From: Nocardioides sp.
Lineage (GTDB): Bacteria; Actinomycetota; Actinomycetes; Propionibacteriales; Nocardioidaceae
Direction: 5' to 3'
Length of the DNA stretch: 64,000 bases
NCBI GenBank assembly: GCA_037045645.1
Contig: JBAOIH010000010.1
Span: forward strand, 124,001-188,000
A program made the translations under genes and the position numbers. Below the pieces are notes generated by a model. That model was not told the origin of the DNA, made no database searches, and saw only the letters and a program-made list of their open reading frames with translations. Below, in pieces: positions 26,803-36,455 of the stretch. Position 1 is the first letter of the stretch, and each line of letters starts with the position of its first letter.

Positions 26803-27984
26803 AAGAACGGCGACCACGTGTTCGGCGATCGCCAGGCTCGAGGTCGCGGCCGGTGATGGCGCGTTGCGCAGGCACGTCACCCCGTCGGATCGCGTGATCC
26901 GGAAATCGTCCACCAGCGCACCATCGCGCTCGACCGCCTGGGCGCGTACGCCGACCCGCCCGCGCTCCACATCCGCTAAGCCGATCGACGGGACGTACGC
27001 CTGCGCGAGCCGCAGGTAGGCACGCACCGAGAGCGACCCACGCAGTTCGCGGGCACCTGTCCGCCAATGCCGACGCGCCAATCGCCAGGTGCCCGGCCAG
27101 GTCGCCAGATCGCGAACATCGGCGAGCGAGACGGAGCCGCGTCGATAGCCCTCCCGCGCCAGCGCCAGCACCGCGTTCGGCCCGATCTCCAGCCCGCCGG
27201 TGACGGTCCGGGTGAAGTGCACGCCCAGGAACGGATAGCGGGGATCGGGCACCGGATAGACCAGCCCGCGTACGACATCCTGTTTGGCGGGCAGCACCGA
27301 CAGATACTCGCCGCGAAACGGCACGATCCGCAGGTCGTCAGACCCCGGGCCGGCCAGCCGGTCCGACTGCAACCCGCCGCACACGATCACCTGCCGGGCC
27401 AAGACCGACTCCCCGGACGCCAGCACGATCCGCTGCCCACCGGCCGTACGCACGAGAGCGACGACCTCACATCCGAGCCGCACCGAACCACCCGCAGCCA
27501 CCACGTCGGAGGCCAGCGACTCGGCAATCGCGCGGAAGTCGGTGATGGCCGTCTGCGGCGAGTGCAGTGCCGCGATCCCGCGTACGCCCGGCTCGATCGC
27601 CGCGATGCCCGCCGCGTCCACACGGGTCAAGCCCGGCACGAGGTTCGACGACGCCGACCGCTCCAACGCCGCCAGCCGATCCAACTCCGAAGACGACACC
27701 GCGACGACCAGCTTGCCGAGGGTCTCGTACGCCAACCCTCGCGACGCGCAATATTCACGCAGCAGCGACCTGCCACGCGTACACAAAGCAGCCTTCAAAC
27801 TGCCAGGCGCGTAGTAGAGGCCCGCATGCACCACGCCGGAGTTGTGTCCGGTCTGGTGAGTGCCGACAGCCGACTCCTTCTCCAGGACGACCACGTCAGA
27901 GCCCGGGCGGCGCAAGGTCAGTTCCCGCGCGATCGCCAACCCGACGATGCCGCCGCCGATGACGGCCGTAAGTTCACGGGCCAT
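26791..27984 (-). CDS. lhgO: L-2-hydroxyglutarate oxidase
   Basis: FAD-dependent oxidase of 397 residues that turns L-2-hydroxyglutarate into 2-oxoglutarate, removing a by-product of central metabolism. Visible: the dinucleotide motif AVIGGGIVGLAIAREL at residues ~7-22, the E-box VVVLEKE, the family block HQTGHNSGVVHAGLYY, and a C-terminal FAD segment (LRNAPSPAATSSLAIAEHV). I took the ATG at 27984, 24 bases from the divergent LtrA start. Its last residues (PGG, stop) are encoded by the edge of a family A repeat. Confidence 0.93.
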   Translation of the reverse strand: MARELTAVIGGGIVGLAIARELTLRRPGSDVVVLEKESAVGTHQTGHNSGVVHAGLYYAPGSLKAALCTRGRSLLREYCASRGLAYETLGKLVVAVSSSELDRLAALERSASSNLVPGLTRVDAAGIAAIEPGVRGIAALHSPQTAITDFRAIAESLASDVVAAGGSVRLGCEVVALVRTAGGQRIVLASGESVLARQVIVCGGLQSDRLAGPGSDDLRIVPFRGEYLSVLPAKQDVVRGLVYPVPDPRYPFLGVHFTRTVTGGLEIGPNAVLALAREGYRRGSVSLADVRDLATWPGTWRLARRHWRTGARELRGSLSVRAYLRLAQAYVPSIGLADVERGRVGVRAQAVERDGALVDDFRITRSDGVTCLRNAPSPAATSSLAIAEHVVAVLPGG

Positions 27985-28008
27985 GGCAGCCAAAACTACG
28001 CTGCCGTC

Positions 28009-29256
28009 GTGAGTGAACGCCCCCATGGCCTGGTCCCGATGCGCGGACGCGACACCCGTGAGGAGCATCGCGTCGCCAGCACGCTCGAACTGCTGTACGA
28101 CCTGACGATCGTGGTGTCGTTCAGCCTCGCGGGTGCGGCGTTCGCGCACGCCACGGTGTCGGGCCATTTCCTCAACGGGTTGGTGGCCTTCCTGATCGCG
28201 ATGTTCGCGATCGTGTGGGCCTGGCTCACCTTCACCTGGTTCTCCTCGGCGTACGACACCGACGACTGGGGGATGCGACTGTCGGTGCTGATCCAGATGA
28301 TCGGCGTCATCGTGCTCGCCCTCGGGTTGGGCGACCTCTTCCACGGGATGAACGAGTGGGAGTTCCACAACACGATCGTGGTCGCGGGCTATGTGATCAT
28401 GCGGATCTCGATGGTCGGCCTCTGGCTGCGCGCGGCCAACGCCGACCCGACCCGGCGTACGGACTGCCGCAGGTACGCCGCGTACACCCTCGTCGTGCAG
28501 ATTCTCTGGATCATCACCGCGATGCTGCACATGAAGATGTCCGTCGCGGCCCCCGTGATCGCGGTGATGTTCGCCATGGAGATGCTCGGCCCGCGCCTGA
28601 TCGAGGGCCGGCAGACCCTGACGCCGTGGCATCCGCACCACATCGCCGAGCGGTATTCACTGCTGATCATCATTACCTTGGGTGAGGTCATCCTCGGCAC
28701 CACGATGGCGGTGCAGTCCGCGGTCGACACGGCCGGCTGGTCGTGGGATGCGGGCCTGATCGCCCTGGCCGGCGTCGGCATCGCGTTCGGGCTCTGGTGG
28801 ACCTATTTCGCGATCCCATTCGGCGAGGTGCTGCAGCACGAGCCCTCGCGCGGCTGGATCTTCGGCCACGGTCACATGCCGCTGTATGCCGCGACGGCCG
28901 CTACCGGCGCCGGACTGCATGTGGCGGCGTACTTCGTCCAAGGCGAAAGCGACCTCTCCGAGGGCCTCACGATCCTCGCGATCGGCCTGCCCCTGGCGGC
29001 GTGGGTGCTGCTGTTCTTCTTCCTCGCAAGCCGCATCCTCGCAACGTCGGAGCGGTTCCACCTGGTGCTCTGCATGGCCACCTTGGTGACGGTCGGAGTC
29101 ACCGTCGCGCTGGGCTTCACCAACGCGCCCCTCGGCCTGTCCTTGATCGTGCTCGCGCTCGCGCCGTGGATCAGCGTGATCGGGTACGAGACCCTCGGTC
29201 ACCGCCACCTGGACGAAGCCATGCAGCGGGTGACGTCGCAGCCGGTGCGACGCTGA
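28009..29256 (+). CDS. LtrA family membrane protein
   Basis: A 415-residue polytopic membrane protein of the low temperature requirement A family. The family signature is at the N-terminus (HGLVPMRGRDTREEHRVAS, then LELLYDLTIVVSFSLAGAAF). About ten hydrophobic segments follow, and the ITLGEVILG motif lies near residue 220. The start is the GTG at 28009; a Met further in would cut into the conserved signature. It is divergent from lhgO across only 24 bases. The biochemical function of LtrA is not established. Confidence 0.9.
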   Translation: MSERPHGLVPMRGRDTREEHRVASTLELLYDLTIVVSFSLAGAAFAHATVSGHFLNGLVAFLIAMFAIVWAWLTFTWFSSAYDTDDWGMRLSVLIQMIGVIVLALGLGDLFHGMNEWEFHNTIVVAGYVIMRISMVGLWLRAANADPTRRTDCRRYAAYTLVVQILWIITAMLHMKMSVAAPVIAVMFAMEMLGPRLIEGRQTLTPWHPHHIAERYSLLIIITLGEVILGTTMAVQSAVDTAGWSWDAGLIALAGVGIAFGLWWTYFAIPFGEVLQHEPSRGWIFGHGHMPLYAATAATGAGLHVAAYFVQGESDLSEGLTILAIGLPLAAWVLLFFFLASRILATSERFHLVLCMATLVTVGVTVALGFTNAPLGLSLIVLALAPWISVIGYETLGHRHLDEAMQRVTSQPVRR

Positions 29257-29270
29257 GGGACGTACGCTCT

Positions 29271-30425
29271 ATGGGCATGACACTGCCCCTGAATCTGCCT
29301 CGCCCCGAGATCGACCCTGACGGCTTGCTCGAATATTCGGTCGTCTTCACTGACCGCTCGCTCAACCACATGTCGGCGCGTTTCACCGGTGAGATGCAGA
29401 GCCTCCTGGAGGTGCTGCGTACGACGTATCGCGCTGCTCAGGTGGCCCTCGTGCCCGGCGGCGGGTCGTACGCCATGGAGGCGATCGCGCGGCAGCTAGT
29501 GCACGGCGATCCGGTGCTGATCGTGCGCAACGGGCTCTTCTCCTATCGCTGGTCGGCGATCATCGAGGCGGGTTCGCTCACCGACGACGTGACGGTCTGC
29601 CAGGCACGCCCGACTTCCGACTCACCCCTGGCGGCGTGGACTCCTGCTCCGATCGACGAGGTCGTCGCCGCGATCGCCTCGTCGAAGCCGAAGGTCGTCT
29701 TCGCCCCGCACGTCGAGACAGCGTCGGGGATCGTCTTGCCAGATGCGTACGTCCGCGCGCTCGCCGACGCGGTGCATGCCGTCGGCGGGCTGCTGGTGCT
29801 CGACTGCATCGCCTCGGGTGCGTTGTGGGTCGACATGACCGCCTTGGATGTGGACGTCCTGGTGTCGGCGCCGCAGAAAGGCTGGAGCGGCACGCCGTGC
29901 ACGGGCTATGTGCTGCTCGGGCCGCGCGGTGTCTCGGCAGTGGCGGCGACTCAGTCTTCGAGCTTTTCGGTCGATCTGGGCAAGTGGCTCGGCATCAGCG
30001 AGGCGTACGTCGCGGGTCAGACGCCCTATCACGCGACGTTGCCGACGGACTCGATCGCGCACAACGCGGCCATGGCCCGCGAGACCGTGTCGCGGGGGTT
30101 GCCCGAGTTGCGCGCGGCTCAGGAGAGCCTGGGCGCCCAGGTGCGTTCCTTGTTGGCCGATCGAGGGTTCGCCAGTGTGGCGGCGCCCGAGTTCGCAGCC
30201 CCGAGCGTGGTGGTGGTGCACACCGACGACCCGGATCTGAAGTCCGGAGCCGCGTTTAGGGCGCTGGGCATGCAGGTCGCCGCGGGCGTACCCCTGATGT
30301 GCGGCGAGGGCGACGACTTCTCGACCTTCCGCCTCGGGCTCTTCGGGCTCGACAAGCTCGGCGATGTCGAGGGGACGGTTGCCCGCCTGGCCGGGGCGCT
30401 AGTGTCGCGTGTCTTTAGTTCCTGA
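29271..30425 (+). CDS. Class V aminotransferase (alanine-glyoxylate/serine-pyruvate type)
   Basis: PLP-dependent aminotransferase of about 384 residues. Visible: PGGGSYAMEA near the N-terminus, HVETASGIVLP, the Asp region VLDCIASGALWVD that binds the PLP ring nitrogen, and the Schiff-base lysine in SAPQKGWSGTP. A second ATG six bases in is possible; the first has a GAGGGA site at a good distance. It resembles serine-glyoxylate or alanine-glyoxylate aminotransferases; the natural amino donor is not determinable. An IS630-type remnant starts directly downstream. Confidence 0.88.
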   Translation: MGMTLPLNLPRPEIDPDGLLEYSVVFTDRSLNHMSARFTGEMQSLLEVLRTTYRAAQVALVPGGGSYAMEAIARQLVHGDPVLIVRNGLFSYRWSAIIEAGSLTDDVTVCQARPTSDSPLAAWTPAPIDEVVAAIASSKPKVVFAPHVETASGIVLPDAYVRALADAVHAVGGLLVLDCIASGALWVDMTALDVDVLVSAPQKGWSGTPCTGYVLLGPRGVSAVAATQSSSFSVDLGKWLGISEAYVAGQTPYHATLPTDSIAHNAAMARETVSRGLPELRAAQESLGAQVRSLLADRGFASVAAPEFAAPSVVVVHTDDPDLKSGAAFRALGMQVAAGVPLMCGEGDDFSTFRLGLFGLDKLGDVEGTVARLAGALVSRVFSS

Positions 30426-30457
30426 ACAGTTCGGGTCTGAACTCAGAGCACCTTCTG

Positions 30458-31295
30458 GGTGGATCGCGAACGTTCCAGGCGGCCTCGCGAGGTCGATCGC
30501 GCGGCGGTGGTGACCGCGACGCTGACCCGGCCCCCGAAGAGGCTTGCCGTGACGCACTGGTCGAGCAGGCTGCTTGCCGGCGAACTCGGCGTGAGAGACA
30601 AGACCGTGACCCGGGCGTGGAAGGCGTACATGATCAAGCCGTGGAAGGCAGAGTCGTTCCGGTTCTCCACCGATCCCGAGCTGGTCGAGAAGGTCACCGA
30701 CATCTGCGGGCTGTTACCTGGGCACCAACGCTGACATCCCCGGCGAACGCGATCGTGATCAGCGTCGATGAGAAGTCCCAGATCCAGGCACTGGACCGCA
30801 CAGTGCCGATCCCGCCGATGCAAGCCCGACAAGGTGGAGCGTCGCTCCCACGACTACTACCGGCACGGCACCACCACCCTGTTCGGCGCACTCGAGATCG
30901 CCACCGGCCAGGTCACCGCCGCACTCAAGCCCAAGCACCGCCACCAGGAGTTCCTCGCCTTCCTGCGTCAGATCGAGCGGGCCTACCGCGACGCCGTGGA
31001 CCCCCGAGACCGGCGAGCCGGTCGAGCTGCACCTGGTGATGGACAACTACGCCGCCCACAAGCACAAGAACATCCGCGACTGGCTGGATGCGAACCCGCG
31101 GTTCAAGGTCCACTTCACCCCCACCCACGCCTCGTGGATGAACCTGGTCGAGGTCTGGTTCGGCCTCGTCGAACGCCAGGCTGTCCGCCGCGGCGTGTTC
31201 AAGTCGGTCAAGGACCTCAACGGCAAGCTCCGTGCCTACATCGAGGGCTGGAACAAACGCGCCCCCGTCCAACAACTTCAAATCCGCGCCACTAG
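30458..31295 (+). pseudogene. IS630-family transposase, decayed
   Basis: Remnant closely related to the intact transposase at 31493-32590. It lacks the first ~85 residues and carries at least two frameshifts: near 30715-30740, where CGLYLAPP of the intact copy becomes CGLLPGHQR, and around 30830 and 31010, where frames change again. Recognisable pieces are VTHWSSRLLAGELGV, SVDEKSQIQALDRTVP, VERRSHDYYRHGTTTLF and VMDNYAAHKHK. The element end GTCCAACAACTTCAAATCCGC (first base 31267) is retained and matches the inverted end near 31501-31521. It cannot make an active enzyme. Confidence 0.92.
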
Positions 31296-31492
31296 TCGAG
31301 GAAGAACAGTAGGGGTACGCGGTGTAACGGCGCATACCTGAGGTCGTGACACAACACCGGCGACCCCTCGCGCGCATGATCTCTGGCCGCGGTTCTACCT
31401 CTTCTCGACATCAGTGACCAACCACCAGTCAGCGTATCGACTGGCTCCAATGGCCCTCCGGCACGCGCGAAGGCTTCTCTGGGCGGAGTTGT

Positions 31493-32590
31493 CTAGTGCC
31501 GCGGATTTGAAGTTGTTGGACGGTTGGCCTTCGCCAGGATCTGATCGGCGGTCTTGGTCCACACGAACGGATGCGCTCTTTCGTGCCAGCCGTCGATGAA
31601 GGCGCGGATCTTGGCGTTGAGGTCCTTGACCGACTTGAACACCCCGCGGCGGATCGCCTGCCGCTCGACGATGCCGAACCAGACCTCGACCAGGTTCATC
31701 CAGGAGGCATGGGTCGGGGTGAAGTGCACGACGAAGCGCGGGTTGTCGGCCAGCCAGGTCTTCACGTTCAGGTGCTTGTGCGCGGCGTAGTTGTCCATCA
31801 CCAAGTGCAGCTCGACCGGCTGCCCGTCGGCGTCGCGGACGTCGCGGTAGGCCCGCTCGATCTGCTTGAGGAACGCCAAGAACTCTTGATGACGATGGCG
31901 CGGCTTGAGCGCCGCGGTGACCTGCCCGGTCGCGATGTCGAGCGCTGCGAACAGCGTGGTGGTGCCATGCCGGTAGTAGTCGTGCGACCTGCGCTCGACC
32001 TTGCCCGGTTGCATCGGCAAGATCGGGACCGTCCTGTCCAGCGCCTGGATCTGGGACTTCTCGTCCACGCACAGCACGATCGCGTTCTCCGGCGGCGCCA
32101 GGTACAGCCCGCAGATGTCGGTCACCTTCCCGACCAGCTCGGGGTCGGTGGAGAACCGGAACGACTCCGCCTTCCACGGCTTGACGCCGTAGGCCGACCA
32201 GGCTCGGGCGACCGACTTGTGGGAGATCTTCAGCCGGTTGGCCAGCAGCCGGGTGGACCAGTGCGTGACACCGAGTTTCTTCGGTGGCGGCTTCAACGTC
32301 TCGGCCACGATCGCCCGGTGATCGAGCTCCCGCGGACGTCCCGAACGCGGAGCATCTGCCAGCCCCGCCAGTCCCTTGGACTGGTAGCGATCCCGCCAGC
32401 CCAGCACCGTGGTCACCGTCGCACCGACCAACTCCGCGATCCGCGTATTCGCCACCCCGTCGGCCGCGAGCAACACGATCCGCGCCCGCTTCGCCGCCGA
32501 CGCCGGCACCGTCGAAGCCCGGGCCCACCGCTCAAGCTCCTCGCGATCGCCTGGACGCAGAACCAATGCAGGAGCAGGACGATTCGCCAT
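31493..32590 (-). CDS. IS630-family DDE transposase, intact
   Basis: A 365-residue transposase. The N-terminal helix-turn-helix covers residues ~35-75 (ANTRIAELVGATVTTVLGW), and a second winged region includes VTHWSTRLLANRLKISHKSV. The DDE catalytic core shows the first Asp in VDEKSQIQAL, the second in VMDNYAAHKH and the Glu in NLVEVWFG. No frameshift or stop was seen, so it may be active. It faces the decayed copy tail to tail, about 200 bases apart. Confidence 0.96.
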   Translation of the reverse strand: MANRPAPALVLRPGDREELERWARASTVPASAAKRARIVLLAADGVANTRIAELVGATVTTVLGWRDRYQSKGLAGLADAPRSGRPRELDHRAIVAETLKPPPKKLGVTHWSTRLLANRLKISHKSVARAWSAYGVKPWKAESFRFSTDPELVGKVTDICGLYLAPPENAIVLCVDEKSQIQALDRTVPILPMQPGKVERRSHDYYRHGTTTLFAALDIATGQVTAALKPRHRHQEFLAFLKQIERAYRDVRDADGQPVELHLVMDNYAAHKHLNVKTWLADNPRFVVHFTPTHASWMNLVEVWFGIVERQAIRRGVFKSVKDLNAKIRAFIDGWHERAHPFVWTKTADQILAKANRPTTSNPRH

Positions 32591-32642
32591 GCCTCATGAT
32601 TTCAGATCCCAACTATCTAGGAACTTACGACACGCGGCACTG
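31494..32642 (-). mobile_element. IS630-family insertion sequence
   Basis: Element carrying the intact transposase. Short terminal inverted repeats are visible: AGTGCCGCG at 31495-31503 and CGCGGCACT at 32633-32641. The left end is flanked by TA, the usual IS630 target; the right end is not clearly followed by TA, so the exact boundary or target duplication is uncertain. The right end abuts the 3' end of the GH3 gene. Confidence 0.75.
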
Positions 32643-32659
32643 GACACCCGTTTGGGCCG

Positions 32660-35065
32660 CTAAGCACCCGGCTCGCCGGGGGCTGAGCGGACCAGGGTCC
32701 GCTCGACACCCGAAATGGCCAGCCTCCGCAACACCCGCGCGACCACCCGCGCCGCCCGCCGACCGTCTCCGTTGGCCGCGGCCACGATCAGGTCCACCGT
32801 CGGCAGCCGGAACTTGCCGGCCGAGAAGATCGCGACCGAGCGCAGCGGCAGTTCGCGCAGCGACCGCTCGACCATCTCCTGGTCCAGCGGGTCCTCTTCG
32901 ACCGGCGCCATCTTGGTGATCGCCTTGAAGAGCAAGCGCCCGACACGGGTCTCGGCCAACTCCTCCATCGTGGAATCGCGGGTGAAGGGGCGTACCGATT
33001 CCGGCGCCGGGATGCGGTGACCGAGCAGTCGTACGAACTCCTCGTCCGAGGCCGCCAACAACTCCGACCGCGGCGGATCGGCGCTGTCCTCGACTCCCCC
33101 CACCACCGAGAGCGGCAGGCTCGCCACCACCGACGCACTCGACCGTGCGATCAGCAGTTCGTAAGCCCCGCTCGGCGTCGACCAGCCATCGATCCGGACA
33201 TCCCAAAAGGCGATTGCGCGGGCATCCACGGCCACCGACACGACCCGGCTCTCCCCCGGCTCCAGGTGCACCTTCGCCCACCCGGCCAGTTCCCGCTCCG
33301 GCCGCTGCACCACCCCGCTGCGGTCCGCGCGATAGACCTGCACGACGTCGGAGCCGGCCCGGGTCCCGGTGTTCGTCACGCCCACCTGCACGGTGACTCC
33401 CGCACCCGCCTCCACCTCCTCTGCCGAAAGCGCGCACTCGTCCCACTCGAAGGTCGTGTACGACAACCCGTGCCCGAACGCGTACGCCGGTTCGACCCCC
33501 GCGCTGACGTCGTGGCGGTAGCCGACGAAAAGTCCCTCTCGATGTTGCACCTGCCGGGCGGCACCGGGAAACCACGGGTCACTCGCGACCATGTCCAACG
33601 AGGCAGGAAAGGATTCGGCCAGCCGTCCGCCCGGCTCCGCCTCACCCAGCAGCACCCGAGCCAGGCCCTCGCCGCCGGCCTGCCCACCCAGATAGGACTC
33701 GACGATCGCGGCCGGCCGGTCGCGCCACGGCAGCACCACGGGCGAGCCGTTGGTCAGCACGACGACGACCCGGTCGTGCACAGCGCAGATCGCCTCGACC
33801 AATTCGTCGTGTTGTGTCGGCAGCGCGAGCGTGTCGCGATCCCAGCCCTCACTTTCGAATCTGGCGGGAAGGCCGACGTGGACGACCACGACCTCGGCGT
33901 CTCGCGCCACCTCGACCGCGGCCTCGATCAGTGCCCGGTTGGGTGCCGAGTGCGCCGGGTCATAGCCCGGGGCGTACGCCGGATCGATCCCCCGTGAGCG
34001 CAGCGCGGACAGCAGCGACGACACGCGCGTCGGCTCGACCTTGCTGCTGCCGCCACCTTGGAATCGCGGCCGGTCCGCGAAGGCGCCGACCACGGCCAAC
34101 CGCTCACCGGGCGCCAGTGGCAGCACACCGTCGTTGGTCAGCAGGACCGTCCCTGCCGCCGCCACCCTCGCAGCGAAATCGTGGTGCGCGTCGTAGTCGG
34201 CCGTCACGTCGCGTGGCTGCACCCGTCCCGCCAGATCGAGCACCCGCTGCGCACTCGCGGTCACCTCACGCCCGGCCAGCGACCCACGCTCGACCGCCGC
34301 GATCACCTCGGCGTCGAAGAGTCCGTGGCTGCCCGGCATCTCCAGATCCATCCCGGCCGCCACCGCCGCGACCCGGTCCCGGGTGCCGCCCCAGTCCGAC
34401 ATGACCAGGCCGTCGTACGCCCATTCGCCGCGCAAAATCTCGGTGAGCAGGCGCCGATTCTCCGACGCGGGCGTGCCGAGCACCCGGTTGTACGACGACA
34501 TCACCGCCCACGGACGCGCTTGCCTGATGACGTGCTCGAAAGAACTCAGATAGAGCTCACGCAGGGTGCGCTCATCGAGGATCGCGTCGACGACGAAGCG
34601 GTGACCCTCCTGGTTGTTGACCGCGAAGTGCTTCACACAGGCGCCGACGCCTTGCGACTGCAGGCCGGTCACGACGGCCGCCGCCATCCGACCCGACACC
34701 AGCGGATCCTCGGAGAAGTACTCGAAGTTGCGCCCGCCCAACGGATGCCGTTTCAGGTTCAGGCCCGGCCCCAGCACCACGTCGACGCCCTGTGCTGCCG
34801 CCTCCGCGCCGAGCGCCGCGCCGTACGCCGTTGCCAACTCTTCGTCCCAGGTGCTCGCCAGCGTCACGGCGGGGGGAAAGCAGGTCGCCGGCTCGCTCGC
34901 GCCCAACCCCAGGTGATCTTCCGCGTCGGGCTGTACGCGCAGGCCGTGCGGTCCGTCGGCCAACTTCACAGCCCGTACGCCGGGCAGCGCCCGCGTGTGC
35001 CAGTGCGAGGCACCCGAGAGCAGTCGGACCTGGTCACGCAGAGGGAGTTCGTCGGCTCGAGGCAT
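32660..35065 (-). CDS. Glycoside hydrolase family 3 beta-glucosidase
   Basis: An 801-residue GH3 enzyme. The N-terminal catalytic barrel contains KHFAVNNQEGHR and the nucleophile Asp in VMSDWGGTRD near residue 245. It is followed by the alpha/beta sandwich domain and a C-terminal fibronectin-III-like domain (AFGHGLSYTTFEW). About 110 extra residues follow, resembling the tail of other actinobacterial GH3 proteins. No signal peptide was seen, so it probably acts on imported oligosaccharides. The last residues (LVRSAPGEPGA) are encoded by a family D repeat next to the IS element, so the natural C-terminus may have been replaced. Confidence 0.93.
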   Translation of the reverse strand: MPRADELPLRDQVRLLSGASHWHTRALPGVRAVKLADGPHGLRVQPDAEDHLGLGASEPATCFPPAVTLASTWDEELATAYGAALGAEAAAQGVDVVLGPGLNLKRHPLGGRNFEYFSEDPLVSGRMAAAVVTGLQSQGVGACVKHFAVNNQEGHRFVVDAILDERTLRELYLSSFEHVIRQARPWAVMSSYNRVLGTPASENRRLLTEILRGEWAYDGLVMSDWGGTRDRVAAVAAGMDLEMPGSHGLFDAEVIAAVERGSLAGREVTASAQRVLDLAGRVQPRDVTADYDAHHDFAARVAAAGTVLLTNDGVLPLAPGERLAVVGAFADRPRFQGGGSSKVEPTRVSSLLSALRSRGIDPAYAPGYDPAHSAPNRALIEAAVEVARDAEVVVVHVGLPARFESEGWDRDTLALPTQHDELVEAICAVHDRVVVVLTNGSPVVLPWRDRPAAIVESYLGGQAGGEGLARVLLGEAEPGGRLAESFPASLDMVASDPWFPGAARQVQHREGLFVGYRHDVSAGVEPAYAFGHGLSYTTFEWDECALSAEEVEAGAGVTVQVGVTNTGTRAGSDVVQVYRADRSGVVQRPERELAGWAKVHLEPGESRVVSVAVDARAIAFWDVRIDGWSTPSGAYELLIARSSASVVASLPLSVVGGVEDSADPPRSELLAASDEEFVRLLGHRIPAPESVRPFTRDSTMEELAETRVGRLLFKAITKMAPVEEDPLDQEMVERSLRELPLRSVAIFSAGKFRLPTVDLIVAAANGDGRRAARVVARVLRRLAISGVERTLVRSAPGEPGA
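32667..32711. repeat. Family D repeat, overlapping the end of the GH3 gene
   Basis: Contains the perfect-armed hairpin GAGCGGACCAGGGTCCGCTC at 32685-32704, flanked by a G/C-rich CCCGGC..GCCGGGGG stem. The same hairpin with flanks occurs after the MATE gene at 55833-55880. Here it forms the last codons of the GH3 gene. Confidence 0.8.
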
Positions 35066-35131
35066 CGTCACGCGGCTCACGCTAGGCGATGCGCCAGCCG
35101 CGCGGGCAGGTCGTCGGCTAGCGTCTCGCGG

Positions 35132-36115
35132 GTGAGTGAGGTGCCGGTCGCGACTGCCGTAGCGGACTATGCGCGGTTGCAACCGACCCTGCAGCGGGCG
35201 GCGGCGGACGCGGCGACGCTGATCACGACCATCCTCGACGAGGCGAGCATCAACTACCTGGCCGTGACCGGACGGGCCAAGACGCTGCAGTCCTTCGCCG
35301 CGAAGGCCTCGCGGCTCAAGGACGGCGTACGCGAGTTCACCGATCCGCTGGCCCAGCTCGGGGACCTGATCGGGCTGCGGATCATCACCTACGTCCGCAG
35401 CGACGTGGCCGCGGTCGTCGCCTTGCTGGCTGACGAGTTCGAGTTGCTCGACGATCGCGACCTCGGGGCGGAGACCGCCAGCGAAGGGCGATTCGGGTAC
35501 GCCAGCCGCCACCTCCAGTTGCGCCTCCCACCCGCGCGACAGGTGGCGTACGCCGACATCGGCACCCGCCAGATCCAGGTGCAACTACGCACCGTGCTGC
35601 AGCATGCGTGGGCGGAGTTCGAGCACGACATCCGCTACAAGGGCAACATCCCCGAGGAGCATCGGCCCGACTTCGACCGCCGGTTCAGCTTGGCTGCGGG
35701 CCTGATCGAGTTGGCGGACAACGAACTCTCGACCATCCGTGACCGGCTGCGAGAGTCTCAGGGGCCCGTCACGTTGACCAGCGACGAGGACCCGCGGATC
35801 AGTGCCACCGAGCTCGCGGCCTTCCTCGCCGGTCAGTTCGCCGACGCAGGGTGGTCGCGCACGGATCGCTATGAGTGGATGGCCGGCATCGTCCTCGAAC
35901 TCGGGATCACGTCCCTTGCCGAGCTCGCCGACATCGTCCGCTCGGTCGACGCCGACGCCATCGATCGGGCGATGGCCTACCACTACCCCGCAGGTGCGGT
36001 CCGACGCCTCGACGACATCCTGCTCAGGATCTATGCCGAGCGTTATCTCGGCCTGCGCGGCAACGCGCATCGCGTCGAGTTGCTGCGGGCGCGGCTGGCG
36101 AAGTTTTCGTCCTGA
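35132..36115 (+). CDS. Small alarmone synthetase (RelA/SpoT domain)
   Basis: A 327-residue protein with a stand-alone (p)ppGpp synthetase domain. Conserved synthetase blocks: KTLQSFAAKASRLKDG near residue 50, LGDLIGLRIITYVRSD, the RFGYASRHLQLR loop, and VQLRTVLQHAWAEFEHDIRYK near residue 155. There is no HD hydrolase, TGS or ACT domain, so it is a single-function SAS of the RelP/RelQ type. The C-terminal ~120 residues are helical and unassigned. The GTG at 35132 is chosen for GCGGGTG context; it is divergent from the GH3 gene. Confidence 0.9.
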   Translation: MSEVPVATAVADYARLQPTLQRAAADAATLITTILDEASINYLAVTGRAKTLQSFAAKASRLKDGVREFTDPLAQLGDLIGLRIITYVRSDVAAVVALLADEFELLDDRDLGAETASEGRFGYASRHLQLRLPPARQVAYADIGTRQIQVQLRTVLQHAWAEFEHDIRYKGNIPEEHRPDFDRRFSLAAGLIELADNELSTIRDRLRESQGPVTLTSDEDPRISATELAAFLAGQFADAGWSRTDRYEWMAGIVLELGITSLAELADIVRSVDADAIDRAMAYHYPAGAVRRLDDILLRIYAERYLGLRGNAHRVELLRARLAKFSS

Positions 36116-36146
36116 CCTGATTCGTAGCCGCGCTAGGTTGGCAGAC

Positions 36147-36449
36147 ATGAGTGATGTCAGCGTCAGCTTGCACGAGAACCGGTCCCGTTATCAGGCCGAG
36201 GTGGACGACGCCGTCGCCGGTTTCGCCGAATACCAACTCGCAGAAGGGTTGATCGTCTTCACCCACACCGAGGTCGATCCGGCGTACGAGGGTCGCGGCG
36301 TCGGCAGTGCGTTGGCCCGCTTCGCCCTGGATGACGTACGCGCTGCCGGGGACCGCAAGGTGATCGCGACCTGCCCCTTCATCAAGGCGTGGATCCAGAA
36401 GCACCCCGACTACCTGTCGCTGCTCTACGACGCCCCGAAGTCGGACTGA
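36147..36449 (+). CDS. Small GNAT-type N-acetyltransferase (YidJ-like)
   Basis: A 100-residue single-domain acetyltransferase of the GCN5-related YidJ group. The acetyl-CoA loop is TEVDPAYEGRGVGSALARFA, followed by DDVRAAGDRKVIATCPFIKAWI. The substrate is unknown. A close paralog lies at 36799-37107 on the other strand. It starts 31 bases after the alarmone synthetase and six bases before a DUF488 gene, so these three probably share a transcript. Confidence 0.88.
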   Translation: MSDVSVSLHENRSRYQAEVDDAVAGFAEYQLAEGLIVFTHTEVDPAYEGRGVGSALARFALDDVRAAGDRKVIATCPFIKAWIQKHPDYLSLLYDAPKSD

Positions 36450-36455
36450 TCCCTC

